From positions 27,235 through 91,234 of the forward strand of contig LUOO01000031.1 in assembly GCA_001626765.1 (NCBI GenBank): a stretch of 64,000 nt of DNA, read 5' to 3'. This stretch comes from Maritimibacter sp. REDSEA-S28_B5. Lineage in GTDB: Bacteria; Pseudomonadota; Alphaproteobacteria; Rhodobacterales; Rhodobacteraceae. Within the stretch, counting starts at the first letter, position 1. Every line of letters begins with the position of its first letter. The translations under genes were made by a program, and so were the position numbers. The notes beneath the pieces are model-generated. The model did no database searches. It was given only the letters and a program-made list of their open reading frames with translations, and was not told where the DNA came from. Below, in pieces: positions 55,701 through 64,000 of the stretch.

Positions 55701-58700
55701 CCAGCATCTCGTCAAAGATCGTCGCACCGAAGTTGATGGTGCCGTAGAGATAGCTCTCGTCCAGCGAACCGTCCGTGTTGAGATAGGCCTGAATGAACTC
55801 GATGGGCGGATTGCCCGCGTTGAACAGCTCGTTGAGCTTGTCGTTGAGAAAGCCGGTCAGCAGATCGACCGTGGTCGGCATCGACCCGTCCGCCTTGGGC
55901 GTCTCGGCGGCGACGCGCACCTCTTCCAGCACGTTGATGCGGAAATCGTCGAAGAAGGTGATCGCCGATCCGATGGCATCGCCCACGACCGGCAGCGTGA
56001 TGTCCGCGAGGTAGTCGTCGAACATCGCCTGCATCCGGTTCAGGATCATGTCGATCCCGTCCAGAACCGCGATGGGATCGTTGAGGAAGGCGAGGATGTT
56101 GAAATCGGCGAGGAAGTTCGAGATGTCGGAAATCGACGGAAGCCGCAGGTCGAAATCGCCTTCGATCGCGTCGCCGTTGGCAAGGTTGATCACATCGCCC
56201 GAGAAGGCCCCGATGGGATCGGAGACGAAAGTGCCCAGATCGACGGCGCCGCCCGTGGTGATCAGGTCGGCGTCATAGGTCAACCCGTGATCGTCCGGGT
56301 TGAGGAAACCGATATTGTCCTGGAACGGGAGGTCGATGAGGATACCCACCGCCACGTCAAGATTGACGAGGTCGAGGAACGACCGTCCCGCATCGGTGGC
56401 AAGATCGAAGAGGTCCGACAGGTCATACTCGCCGACATGGGTGTCGCCGTCGATGTCGTTGAAGCCCACGTTGACATGGGCCGGGTCCGTGCTGCCCTGA
56501 CCGGCAGTCAGCATCGCGGTACCGTTGACCACGCCGACCGACAGCGGCCCGAGCGACAGTTTCAGGTTCAGACCGTCCTGGGCCCCGGCAAAGAGCGTGA
56601 GGCTGAGACCCGTGTTCTCAGTGTCGAGGAACAGGCGCGGCTTGCCGATCGACTGGCTTTCCGTCAACGCCTCGCCGGTCATGCTGCCGCTATGGGGCAG
56701 CCCGTCGGCGTCAAGGCCAAGGAGCCGTCCCGCGTTCGATCCGCCAAGCTCGGTCACCGTAAAGCGCACGTCATGCGAGCCATCGGTGCCGGACACGCCA
56801 AAGACGATGGCGTCCTTGCCGATCGCCTGCGCGAAATTGGTGCCGACCAGCGTGACGACACCGCCGATCACTTCGGCGCGCACAAGTTGGCTGGCGGGCA
56901 GAGTCCAGCCACCGACCGAGGTGACGGCGACTTCGCGACGGTCGATGTCGAGCGCGTCGAGGGCTTTGTTGATCGCATCGGCCAAACCTTGCGCGTCGGT
57001 GCGCGCGGCATCGGCCGCGATGACCACATCGCCGCCCGCGCCAAGGCTGTCGCCATCAAGCCCGAAGGCGATATGGAACGAGAAGGCACCGTCGAAGTCA
57101 GCGAAACCGGCGTCGAGCGCGAGGATCGCGGGTTCGAAATCACCCGGATTGGCGGGCGTCGCCGCCTCGGCCAAGGCCGTCTCGGCCCCGAAAAGCGCGG
57201 TCACGTCATCGCTCAGGATGATCGAGCTGTTCGCGTCCGACAGGGTGATCGCCCCCGTGGCCGCGTCGAAGCTGAAGGTCACATTCGACCCTATTGCGGC
57301 CTGAAGTGCGGTTTCGACGCGGCTCACCAGATCGCCCAGTGTATCGGCCCCGTCGATGTCCACGTTCACCGTCTTGGTCTGTCCGGACGTCACATCCTGC
57401 CAGCGGATGCGCAGGTCGTTGGCCCCCTCGGCGCTTTGCACGAGGTTCGACACCGAGCCAAGGCCGGTGAGGAGCGTATCCTCGGTAGCGAGGTCCGGCG
57501 CGTCGAGTAGCACCTGCGACAGGTCGAGACCAAAGGCAAAGTCCATCGACAGGTCCGGGTCGAAGGTCAGGTTCCCGTCGCCCTTCACATCAGCGAGGTT
57601 GGTCAGCAGGTCGGCGGCATCCGCCCCGACGATATCGGCAAGCTGGTCCCCGATGAGCGACTTCAGATCGAAGTTGAACGGCAGGTTCTCGGAATAATCC
57701 TCGAGGAACCGGAACGACAGCGCGAAACCCAGCACCTTGGCATCCGCGTCCCAAGACAGCGTCACGGTATCGTCGCCGAACACACTTTCGAGCATCGCGT
57801 CGAGCTTGCCCAGACCCGCCTCGGGCTGGTCGCGCATCTCCTTCATTTCTTCGGTCAGGTCTTTCGCGAAGTCGATGGTGTCGAGAAGCGAGAAGTTCAG
57901 AAGCGGGATGTTCTGGTCGAGGAAAGGCAGCTTTTCCTTGAGCGCATCGCCGGTCAGAGCGACGAGGTCGAGGATCGTCTCGAGGCTGTCGAGGATGTCG
58001 CCCTCGCCCAGCGTCATCAGCGCCTTGACCTGATCCGCGCCCGGTCCCAACAGATCCCAGCCAAAGCCCGAAGGGGGATCGGTCAGGTCGTTGATCGACA
58101 GGGAAATGCCGTCGAGAATCCCCTCGTTGATGCCCGAAATGCCGACAACGTCGAGTTTCACGTCGCCCAGCTGGATGAACATCTGCGACAGCACTTCATC
58201 TTGTTGAAGCACATAGGAGTCGGCGTCCACGCGCCGCACGTCGCCCACCGCTTCGGCAAATCCGTCATCCGCCGTCAACGCATGCCCGGCGCCATCGGTG
58301 ACGATCCCGCCTTGAAGGTCGGTGCGCCCGACGAGCCGGTTCAGCCCGCCCAGCATGTCGGATTTCCCATCCGGATCCGTATGCAGAAACGCGTCGATGA
58401 TATTGGTCAGCGACACCCGTTCGTTGAACAGCGCGTCGGCGTCGGTGCCGATGACCGTCATGTCGAACTGGGTGTCCAGCGTCATGAAGTTGGCGCTGGC
58501 GTCGTCCACCCCGATACGCACCCCCGCGAGCCCCAGATCGGCGGTGCCCGTGATGTCGGAGGCCTGCGCCTGAATATCGACGGAGAGGCCCATGTCCAGG
58601 AAAAAGACGTTGTCCGACAGCGCCTTGCCCAGCGTCTTGGCAAGGCTATCGCCAGTTTCGGCGGCTTCCAGATCGCGCCGCGCCTCGACCGCGTTGTCGG

Positions 58701-61491
58701 GGCTCTCGGCCAGCGCCTCGTCCATGAGGCCCGCTGCGAAACCGAGGATGTCGATCCCGACCGCGGTGCCGAAATTCGCCGTGAGCGCCGCCGACAGGCG
58801 GGCCGAAAGGCTCAGGTCCATGAGACCGGGCACATCGACGCCCGACAGGTCGAATGTCGCCGCCGCGTCCCCGGTGCTGATCGAGGCATCCACGACGAGG
58901 TCCGAGAAATCCATCACCAGCGCGCCGTCCTCGGTCAGCCGCAGCGTCGCGTCGCCCATGCCGTCGATGGTCGCGAGTTTCACGTTCACGAATTCGATCA
59001 GGCTGGCAAGGTCGAAGGCCCGCGTGAGCTTGTCGGGATCGAGGCCAAAGGACAATGCGACCTGCGCGCCGGGCTCCACGGCAAAGGTCAACCCGTCGCC
59101 CGCCACCGACACCACAACCGGCAGGCCGGCATCGGCAATGGCGGCGTTGATCGCATCTGCCATGTCGTCGAGGTTCGGGTCGTTGGTCCCGGCGTCATAC
59201 CAGCCGTTCGCGGGCTTCTCGACCACGATGTCGACCGTCTCGCCGCCGATCTCGGCGGTAAAGACCAGTTGCTCGACACCCACCATAGTCTCGGCAAAGT
59301 CCGGGCCGGGCGTAAAGGTGCCCGACTGTTCCGGCACCAGCCGGATCCCGTAGTCGGTCTGCCCCGCCTCGAAGGTATCGGTCGCTTCATAAAGATCGCT
59401 CTCGGCAAGTCCGAGCGTGTCAAGGCCAAAGGTCGTGTCGGTCGCGCCCCCGGTCTTGCGCGCGCCGAGGATGGCCAGCGGATTGGCGGTGCCCGCCCCG
59501 CCGGGCGAAGAAATCGTGATCGTCAGCCCCACAGCGACCACGGCATAGCCATAGGCCGACAGCGCGGCATCAAGCAGCGCGGCGAGCGCGCCCGCCTTGT
59601 CCTCGTCGCTGGAGCCGGGGTCTGACAGCACCGCGTCGCCCGCGATGTCGATGGGCAGGGTTAGACCCTCGGACGCGCTCGTCATCAGGCGCAGGTCGAT
59701 GCCCGTGACGTCATCGAGCACGGCAGGATCGAAGTCGAAGGACACCGCCTCCACCGCATCCTGGATCGGGAAAAGCGTGGGCGCCTCTTCCCCGAATCCC
59801 AGCCCCTGCGGGTCGATGTGGAACAGGTCGTCGAAAGAACTGAAGACATCCGCGATGCCTTGCAGAAGCGACGAAATCTCGATGTCGGTAAACGGAATCT
59901 CGACGTCGAACATCGCCGACCGCATCATCCCCGCGACGACGGCCCCGAGATCAGACAGGAAAGCCGAGACCTGATCCATGCCCATCGCCGCAAGGCTTTC
60001 GATCGCGTTCTCCAGCGTGTCCGCAAGGTCGGGATCGAGACCCGTGTCGCTCAGATCGACGTCGAAGCCAAGGCTCGCGTCCTCGAGGAATTTCTGCAAC
60101 CGATCCGCGACCGAGGCGTCGGGGGCGAGGCTCATGGGAGCGAGCGTCGAGGACAGGCCGAGCGTGATCCCGAAAGCATAGCCGGTTTCGATCGCATCCT
60201 CGGCAGCGGAAGAGAAGAAATCGAGCGTGCCGGACAGATCGACCTGCGCCAACGCATATTCGGTATCGTCGGCCACCGCTTCGAAATTCGCCGCGCCGAT
60301 CTCCTTGATCATCGTGGTGACGCCGAAGGTCGCCCCGGCGCCAAGCCAGGTCACGCCATTTCCGAAGATGTAGTCGACACCAAGATCGGTGCCCTCGTCA
60401 AAGCCGACATCCACCCGGAAGGCGGCGGTTTCGACGCCGTCGAGTTGCACCGAGAGCATCCCGAAGACCAGCGGATCGGTATAGGCGGACACATCCAGTA
60501 CACCGCCGAACTCGGCCAAGGGATCGAAGGCGAGCTCGTCGATATGCAGGCCGAAACCCTCGATCACGTTACCTGCGCCGGTGTTCACATAGCCCTGAAG
60601 CTGGAACGAGAATGTCGCGGCGGCACTGTCGAAATCGAGATCGACCCCCTGCGCATCGGCCCCCATGGCCCAGTCCAGAAGGGCGTCGAAGTCGAAGGAA
60701 ATACCGGGCAACGTGACATTCACGTCCACGCGGCTTGCATCGTCCACGTTCTGTTCGAAAGACACGATGGTATCGCCACCGACGGTGATATCGGTCAGGT
60801 CGATCGAGAAACCGCCCCCAAGTAGGGCCGCGAAGTAGCTGTCGGAGGCCGCATCGACCGCATCCCGAAGCTCCTGCGCCGTCAGACCCTTGGTCGCGAG
60901 GGACGTGTCGGACATGATGTCGGCCACCATCGCGTCAATGGCATCCTGCAGCGTATCCTCGGCGAAATTCGTCAGTGTGAAGGTTGCGGCAATATCGTCT
61001 GCATCGACAGGGTTCGTCGCCTCGTTCCCCGTGGTCCAGGCGTTGTCCGTGCGAAGCTGGTCGTTGATCGCATCCGCCAGCGCCTCTTCAAAGGTGCCGC
61101 CGCCGCTGGGGTCGTCCAACAGACCCTCGATCGAGCGCAGCGACCCGCTGCGCAGCTCGGCGATGGCGTCGCTCAAGTGCCCGATGATCTCGTCCAGCCG
61201 TTGCGCGCTTTCGGTCCCTGCCGCCGCATTCGCTTCCGACAAAACATCAAGGGTGCTGAGCGCGCCCGAGGCGAGGGCGTCGAACTGATCAAGGAAATCG
61301 CCGTAATCAGCGATCTGCTGCTCGATCATGTGGTGAATACCGGACACCAGAGTCACGAGCTGATCGGTGCCACCGAGATCCCATTCCAGGGCGGCGTCCA
61401 TCAGGATACGCGGTTCGAGAGGTAGCAGTCCCGGCTCGGACGACTCCATGTGAGACGGCACGTCTTTATTGCTCACGTAATCCCGCGCCAT
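52531..61491 (-). CDS. Giant LEPR-motif repeat protein, N-terminal part
   Basis: About 2,927 meaningful codons before the frame breaks near 52711; the remaining codons to the stop at 52531 are out of frame. The start at 61491 (MARDYVSNK) has AGGAG 8 bases upstream; the frame is also open to an ATG at 61536. No signal peptide. Residues 25-34 read LEPRILMDAA, the LEPR-XLL signature found at the N terminus of very long repeat proteins. The long middle is beta-rich with many DGDG/Asp-rich strands and recurring segments of the ADAINKALDAL type. RTX repeats begin at about 2630 and are dense at 2797-2890. Together with the C-terminal part the protein would have about 4,280 residues (>430 kDa), very acidic: probably a surface adhesin or matrix protein. 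Confidence 0.88.
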   Translation of the reverse strand: MARDYVSNKDVPSHMESSEPGLLPLEPRILMDAALEWDLGGTDQLVTLVSGIHHMIEQQIADYGDFLDQFDALASGALSTLDVLSEANAAAGTESAQRLDEIIGHLSDAIAELRSGSLRSIEGLLDDPSGGGTFEEALADAINDQLRTDNAWTTGNEATNPVDADDIAATFTLTNFAEDTLQDAIDAMVADIMSDTSLATKGLTAQELRDAVDAASDSYFAALLGGGFSIDLTDITVGGDTIVSFEQNVDDASRVDVNVTLPGISFDFDALLDWAMGADAQGVDLDFDSAAATFSFQLQGYVNTGAGNVIEGFGLHIDELAFDPLAEFGGVLDVSAYTDPLVFGMLSVQLDGVETAAFRVDVGFDEGTDLGVDYIFGNGVTWLGAGATFGVTTMIKEIGAANFEAVADDTEYALAQVDLSGTLDFFSSAAEDAIETGYAFGITLGLSSTLAPMSLAPDASVADRLQKFLEDASLGFDVDLSDTGLDPDLADTLENAIESLAAMGMDQVSAFLSDLGAVVAGMMRSAMFDVEIPFTDIEISSLLQGIADVFSSFDDLFHIDPQGLGFGEEAPTLFPIQDAVEAVSFDFDPAVLDDVTGIDLRLMTSASEGLTLPIDIAGDAVLSDPGSSDEDKAGALAALLDAALSAYGYAVVAVGLTITISSPGGAGTANPLAILGARKTGGATDTTFGLDTLGLAESDLYEATDTFEAGQTDYGIRLVPEQSGTFTPGPDFAETMVGVEQLVFTAEIGGETVDIVVEKPANGWYDAGTNDPNLDDMADAINAAIADAGLPVVVSVAGDGLTFAVEPGAQVALSFGLDPDKLTRAFDLASLIEFVNVKLATIDGMGDATLRLTEDGALVMDFSDLVVDASISTGDAAATFDLSGVDVPGLMDLSLSARLSAALTANFGTAVGIDILGFAAGLMDEALAESPDNAVEARRDLEAAETGDSLAKTLGKALSDNVFFLDMGLSVDIQAQASDITGTADLGLAGVRIGVDDASANFMTLDTQFDMTVIGTDADALFNERVSLTNIIDAFLHTDPDGKSDMLGGLNRLVGRTDLQGGIVTDGAGHALTADDGFAEAVGDVRRVDADSYVLQQDEVLSQMFIQLGDVKLDVVGISGINEGILDGISLSINDLTDPPSGFGWDLLGPGADQVKALMTLGEGDILDSLETILDLVALTGDALKEKLPFLDQNIPLLNFSLLDTIDFAKDLTEEMKEMRDQPEAGLGKLDAMLESVFGDDTVTLSWDADAKVLGFALSFRFLEDYSENLPFNFDLKSLIGDQLADIVGADAADLLTNLADVKGDGNLTFDPDLSMDFAFGLDLSQVLLDAPDLATEDTLLTGLGSVSNLVQSAEGANDLRIRWQDVTSGQTKTVNVDIDGADTLGDLVSRVETALQAAIGSNVTFSFDAATGAITLSDANSSIILSDDVTALFGAETALAEAATPANPGDFEPAILALDAGFADFDGAFSFHIAFGLDGDSLGAGGDVVIAADAARTDAQGLADAINKALDALDIDRREVAVTSVGGWTLPASQLVRAEVIGGVVTLVGTNFAQAIGKDAIVFGVSGTDGSHDVRFTVTELGGSNAGRLLGLDADGLPHSGSMTGEALTESQSIGKPRLFLDTENTGLSLTLFAGAQDGLNLKLSLGPLSVGVVNGTAMLTAGQGSTDPAHVNVGFNDIDGDTHVGEYDLSDLFDLATDAGRSFLDLVNLDVAVGILIDLPFQDNIGFLNPDDHGLTYDADLITTGGAVDLGTFVSDPIGAFSGDVINLANGDAIEGDFDLRLPSISDISNFLADFNILAFLNDPIAVLDGIDMILNRMQAMFDDYLADITLPVVGDAIGSAITFFDDFRINVLEEVRVAAETPKADGSMPTTVDLLTGFLNDKLNELFNAGNPPIEFIQAYLNTDGSLDESYLYGTINFGATIFDEMLDIAFDLGIPGFELDVKEGSRVRIALDYTVNLGFGLNKTGFFLLNDTDHDEITIGVSADAGTFQGSAKLLGILGVNADAVTEGANGSFTGEGTGEGTAIVSATLGADLYGDQGLTIVAPDSANGTDEIGMDLSGIQAKTGAGLDLDFEKVVYINKIDSSSLIAFSFNANVDVQIGLEANILNPTTGDPLLIGGKAIIPSVRTELVVAGHYASTSGEGFVFDELSFKNVRVDANVLYEAIIEPVVSPIRAFVEPLADTFGWLNDVPFSFVTDALAQAFPVFGIALTIVDTIEQIDSFIETLESTGGQFVFGDFDLISSVSGDAASGQSASKGLDTSTATRDATDATPTNGSSGNPFGVFGNLDRGFAIEIPLLSDPFSAINLLTGKFDQVDLVLVHATLFNLDFPRTSLVDLMIDQIGAPGWVGDIISGAFRFEIGAHAFAGLTAGYDLSGIVNFVNTLDPVRLLDGVFIDSGPFLDLGFDVAAALNLGIAGLNAGGGAHVTLSFNDPNDDGKLRIPELLEILDASADDPSKMLGYLFEGTFDVYFYLSVWAGISIDFGLFSIDLKWSKDVVNINESFEFGNFPLPPRVSDDISAGETAILAVGSNIGNSMSNLTEDGNDVIRLSGPNSPIQVNLSNQQGSLSGSFNQDAAGIIIPAGNGDNTVDLSDLYEAGSGDYSDKAVVVYAGNGKDTIKLPDQGLTVVFAGDGDDVFTSGPNATGTYVIFGEKGSETVNIQGGNVIFIGDDDMGMRDVFLTQFAQGGLTAAAARDLLGINADGTVKAAGATANYNGTDVNGNAAKLSLAQVLADYTRATQIKAAGDAETVTVAGGNHLILTGKGADTITAGSGTTGIIRILSGAGDDVVTVAGGADALVEGGAGSDRITTNAAVSTVWGWGAAAGETGQSGNAGIDTLAIRDGADVLMGGSGNDTLHGQLGNDLIEGRAGDDTISGGQGVDILVGGTLDITTVKDGATLTIDDFDTTTYFGQAVVLSARDAADFWAVAATTPCRAATATTRSSGILPGLPWPRTCSSRRSTRSSTLLLMPEPIRWAGMRATTS

Positions 61492-61597
61492 TCCTGATCT
61501 CCTGCCCGTGCCGTGATGATCGACAAACTTTATCAAATCGTTGCCTGCGCAGGAACTTTAGACCAAATGAAACGTTTCGTAAGGTGTATTTGACGCC

Positions 61598-61630
61598 TTT
61601 GGTGCGAAATAAGACTCTTTGGTGCGAAAT
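61598..61630. promoter_or_regulatory. 13-bp direct repeat between the giant gene and the LytTR gene
   Basis: TTTGGTGCGAAAT occurs twice, exactly, at 61598-61610 and 61618-61630, 20 bases start to start. LytTR regulators bind paired direct repeats about two helical turns apart, and a LytTR gene starts 108 bases away. The rest of 61492-61737 is AT-rich promoter sequence with no gene. Confidence 0.6.
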
Positions 61631-61737
61631 TTCCTCAACATTAAACATTGGTCGGGTATCAGGTATTGGGCCATCTCTACAAAATCGCATGCGCGGTGAT
61701 GCATTTTCGGCCCGAGAACTGAACGGGGGATAACGGG

Positions 61738-62670
61738 ATGGCAAGGTCAGGGTGGCAGCTCGGGCTTTCGGGCGAGCTGCGGGACAACCTGTTTGACCGG
61801 GCGCAACTTCGCGGTGCGGTCATCGCCTACTTCCGGCACCCCGTCACCATCGCCTGCTACCTGGTCACTCCGGTTTTCAAACTCCTCGGTTATCAAGCGC
61901 TCGAATTTCCGGCGCTGGGCATGTTGGGCGACAACCTGTTCTATATCCTCCGCGTCGCGGCCTATGCGCTGATCGCGATCTGGGTCGTGCCCCACCTCAT
62001 GCGGCTCTTGATGCCGCGAAACGTCCCATGGTTCATTGTGGGCCTGCTGCCCTTCTTCGTGCTCTGCGCGGTGCAGTTCGCCACGTTCCACGCCATCCTG
62101 CTGCACAGCCCCGAATTTTCGGACGAGGTCGGGCGAATCGCCCGTATCTTTGTCCAGAGCGTCTTGTTCTTCGGCTTTCAGGTCTACGTCTATCAGGACT
62201 GGCTTCGGCCCATGATGGGCCACGATCCCGCGCTGGTGCCCTATTGGCTACCGGTCGCGCGGCGACCGCTTCCGGTTGCGCGCGCGGACCTCGTCGCGCC
62301 CGGGCTGACTGGCAAGCTCGTATCGCTTCGCGCCCAGAACCAGTATGTCATGGTGACCTCTGACGAGGGCCGCGCCTTGGTGCGCACGACGCTGAAGTCA
62401 GCGATGGAGAAAGTTCCCCCGCGGTCGGGCCGACAGATCCACAGGTCATGGTGGCTGTCGGAAACCGAGCTGCACGCCGCGCAGCGTCGCGCCGACCCGA
62501 CCCGGCTGATCGGCCCCGACGGAACCGAATATCCGGTGGGCGCGCGCTATATCGAAAATCTTCCGGCGAGCCCGGCCCCTGCGCCTGCCCGCAAGCAAAG
62601 CCAGGCGGGACGGAAACAGCGCATCGGGATGCCGGACTGGCTCAACGCCGGGTCAAGAACCGAGGATTGA
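61738..62670 (+). CDS. Membrane-bound LytTR-family regulator
   Basis: A 310-residue protein with four predicted helices in the first 160 residues (for example LGMLGDNLFYILRVAAYALIAIWVV) and a C-terminal LytTR DNA-binding domain (about 190-275): LVSLRAQNQYVMVTSDEGRALVRTTLKSAM, then RQIHRSWWLSETEL. A basic tail follows. The binding domain faces the cytoplasm. It is divergent from the giant-protein operon, with a paired direct repeat in the gap, so it is the obvious candidate regulator. The ATG at 61738 follows a G-rich ribosome site. Confidence 0.88.
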   Translation: MARSGWQLGLSGELRDNLFDRAQLRGAVIAYFRHPVTIACYLVTPVFKLLGYQALEFPALGMLGDNLFYILRVAAYALIAIWVVPHLMRLLMPRNVPWFIVGLLPFFVLCAVQFATFHAILLHSPEFSDEVGRIARIFVQSVLFFGFQVYVYQDWLRPMMGHDPALVPYWLPVARRPLPVARADLVAPGLTGKLVSLRAQNQYVMVTSDEGRALVRTTLKSAMEKVPPRSGRQIHRSWWLSETELHAAQRRADPTRLIGPDGTEYPVGARYIENLPASPAPAPARKQSQAGRKQRIGMPDWLNAGSRTED

Positions 62671-62719
62671 ACCCGGCGGCGGCGCGCCTTGCCCATCCAC
62701 TGGCGATCCTCGTTCCGGA

Positions 62720-63301
62720 TCAGGAGCCGGAGAGTTCCGCGACCCGGTTGGCGGCGGAGCCGAAGCCCGCGAGCGAAACAGAGAGAACAACGGGGCTGCC
62801 GTCGAGGCCCTGGGCAGAGATCGCGAGCGTGCTGCCCGAGCGCAGCGCCGCGCGCATGTCCTCGGTCACCTCGACCGGCACGATGCAGCCCGCGGGAACA
62901 CATGTCGAAAACGGCAGGACGGTCGCCTCGCCCTCGTCCACCGCCAGGGCCACCGGCTCGGTCACGGCCAAGCCGAAGGGCAGAACGATTGCGCCCGACA
63001 GCCCGTCGTCGTTCGTCGCGAACTCGACAGCCAGCACGTTCTGGCCCTGCTGGTTCACCTGTCGTTGCGTCAGCGCACATTGTTTCTGGCCCGTGTCGTC
63101 GACCGTCACCATCCGGCAATTCACCTGCCAGTCGCCATGCGTTTCCGACAGCGCGTTCGCGCCGCCCGGCAGCGCCGATCCGACCACCGGCGCCAGTGTC
63201 TGGTCCGGTGTCGTGTTCTGTGCCGGAGCCACGCTTGCTGCGCCGATCATCAGGGCCGCCGTCAGCGCCACCTTGAGCATCCGTCCGTCGAAATCTTTCA
63301 T
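62720..63301 (-). CDS. Invasion-associated locus B (IalB) family protein
   Basis: A 193-residue exported protein (signal peptide MLKVALTAALMIGAASVAPAQ preceded by a short basic start). The IalB pattern is visible: HGDWQVNCRMV, QKQCALTQRQVNQQGQNVLAVE, then a cysteine pair in FSTCVPAGCIVP. The start ATG at 63301 has TGAGGA upstream; 63307 is an alternative. Eight bases separate it from the autotransporter gene, so the two are co-transcribed. The family is known from Bartonella erythrocyte invasion but is common in marine alphaproteobacteria; the role here is unknown. Confidence 0.85.
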   Translation of the reverse strand: MKDFDGRMLKVALTAALMIGAASVAPAQNTTPDQTLAPVVGSALPGGANALSETHGDWQVNCRMVTVDDTGQKQCALTQRQVNQQGQNVLAVEFATNDDGLSGAIVLPFGLAVTEPVALAVDEGEATVLPFSTCVPAGCIVPVEVTEDMRAALRSGSTLAISAQGLDGSPVVLSVSLAGFGSAANRVAELSGS

Positions 63302-63309
63302 CGTCATCC

Positions 63310-64000
63310 TCAGAAGTTCAGGTTGAAACTGGCCGAGATCCCGTGGCTCTGTGAAGCCGAGGAAATCTGGCCGTCATAGGACAGGCCGAAGCTCGCCTGC
63401 GGGGAAAGGTCGATCGCGATGCCGGCCTCGATCAGCGCCGCACCGCCGATGATCGGCGCCCCGGCGATCGAGAACGGACCAGCCCCGGCGAAAGCCACGT
63501 CCTGATCCGGCGTGCGGTCGCCGAAGGCCTGCCGCCAGCCCAGCGCGCCGTGCAGCGTGCCGGTCGCGTCGCCCAGCACGAACTGGGTTTCGGCCCGCAG
63601 CCCTACGGTGGCGTAGGTCGTGGAATAGCTCGCTGGCGATGCCGTCAGCGCTGCGGCACCCCCGGCCTCGGTGAATCCCTGCCGGTTCACGCGCACATGC
63701 GCCACGTTCACGTAGGGTTCGAAGAAGGCCGCCCCCGCGTCGATGCGATAGGACAGCTCGCCGAAAGCCTGCACCACGCCCGCGCCGTAATCCGCCGTGA
63801 GCGTATCGGTGAAGCCCGCGAAGGCGACCCGCCGCGTTGCGTCAACCTGATGCCAGGAATAGGCGGCACCGCCCGAGACGGTGAAGCCGCCCACCTCGGC
63901 ACCTGCGTAGACGCCGATGTGGTAGGAGTTCGAGTCGGCCGAGAAATTGCGCGCCGCAACGTCGGTCGTGGCCTGCCCGAAGCCCGCGAGGAACCCGAGC
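63310..64000 (-). CDS. Autotransporter outer-membrane beta-barrel domain (5' end outside window)
   Basis: About 230 C-terminal residues of an autotransporter. The frame is open to the window edge and starts mid-protein. Alternating beta strands (YRIDAGAAFFEPYVNVAHVRV, TLHGALGWRQAFGD, ASFGLSYDGQI) end in the barrel signature SASFNLNF with C-terminal phenylalanine. The passenger domain is not in the window. It is followed directly by the IalB-like gene. Confidence 0.85.
   Translation of the reverse strand, partial: LGFLAGFGQATTDVAARNFSADSNSYHIGVYAGAEVGGFTVSGGAAYSWHQVDATRRVAFAGFTDTLTADYGAGVVQAFGELSYRIDAGAAFFEPYVNVAHVRVNRQGFTEAGGAAALTASPASYSTTYATVGLRAETQFVLGDATGTLHGALGWRQAFGDRTPDQDVAFAGAGPFSIAGAPIIGGAALIEAGIAIDLSPQASFGLSYDGQISSASQSHGISASFNLNF

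Noticed and set aside
61491-61536. Giant protein start at ATG 61536
   Set aside because: The ATG at 61491 has AGGAG at good spacing; the upstream one has no comparable site. Not fully excluded.

Overview
The window looks like chromosome from a marine alphaproteobacterium of the Rhodobacteraceae (roseobacter type). The grounds are uniformly high GC, dense short-overlap operons, Na+-NQR, two TRAP transporters, an AcnB-type aconitase, an imelysin/DUF1111 iron operon and aromatic catabolism genes. No rRNA, tRNA, CRISPR array, IS element or phage gene was seen.

Layout. 1-3.2 kb: end of an nqr operon (nqrC-nqrD-nqrE-nqrF); the nqrF copy lacks about 50 residues carrying three of the four [2Fe-2S] ligands. 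3.3-7.4 kb: threonine dehydratase and acnB. 7.6-13.2 kb: a six-gene iron operon on the minus strand (imelysin, bfd, bfr, di-heme DUF1111 protein, second imelysin, DUF1513 protein). 13.3-20.3 kb: a probable hydroxycinnamate locus. An acyl-CoA synthetase (FerA type) diverges from a crotonase-MarR-amidohydrolase-TRAP operon across a long palindrome that is a good MarR operator. 20.3-31.4 kb: a C1/demethylation locus with an FMN-dependent 2-hydroxyacid dehydrogenase, a GntR regulator with three copies of the site ATGTATACAT, two LigM-like tetrahydrofolate-dependent O-demethylases, a second TRAP transporter, a LysR regulator with two HTH domains, and a MetF-type reductase that can recycle methyl-THF. 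31.6-37.5 kb: an RTX protein, a degenerate DgoK-like protein and an SLC13/RCK permease. 37.5-41.3 kb: modABC with a Mo-box, a ModE-like regulator and a PAP2 phosphatase.

41.5-61.5 kb is the most unusual part. It is a seven-gene, 20-kb minus-strand operon: a giant (about 4,280 residue) repeat protein with an N-terminal LEPRILMDAA motif, a DUF3467 protein, a membrane HlyD-like protein, an M50 metalloprotease fused to an HlyD-like region, a TolC-like lipoprotein, a periplasmic HlyD-like adaptor and a POTRA-less Omp85 barrel. No ABC ATPase is present. I infer a dedicated export and surface-assembly machine for the giant protein. A membrane-bound LytTR regulator is divergent from it, with a 13-bp direct repeat in between. 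The window ends with an IalB-like protein and an autotransporter barrel fragment.

Several genes are broken by single events: frameshifts in dctP, lysR and the giant gene, an in-frame TAG in an alpha/beta hydrolase, possibly an indel in a small ORF, and the in-frame nqrF deletion. Either the assembly carries indel errors or the strain is losing genes; raw reads would decide.
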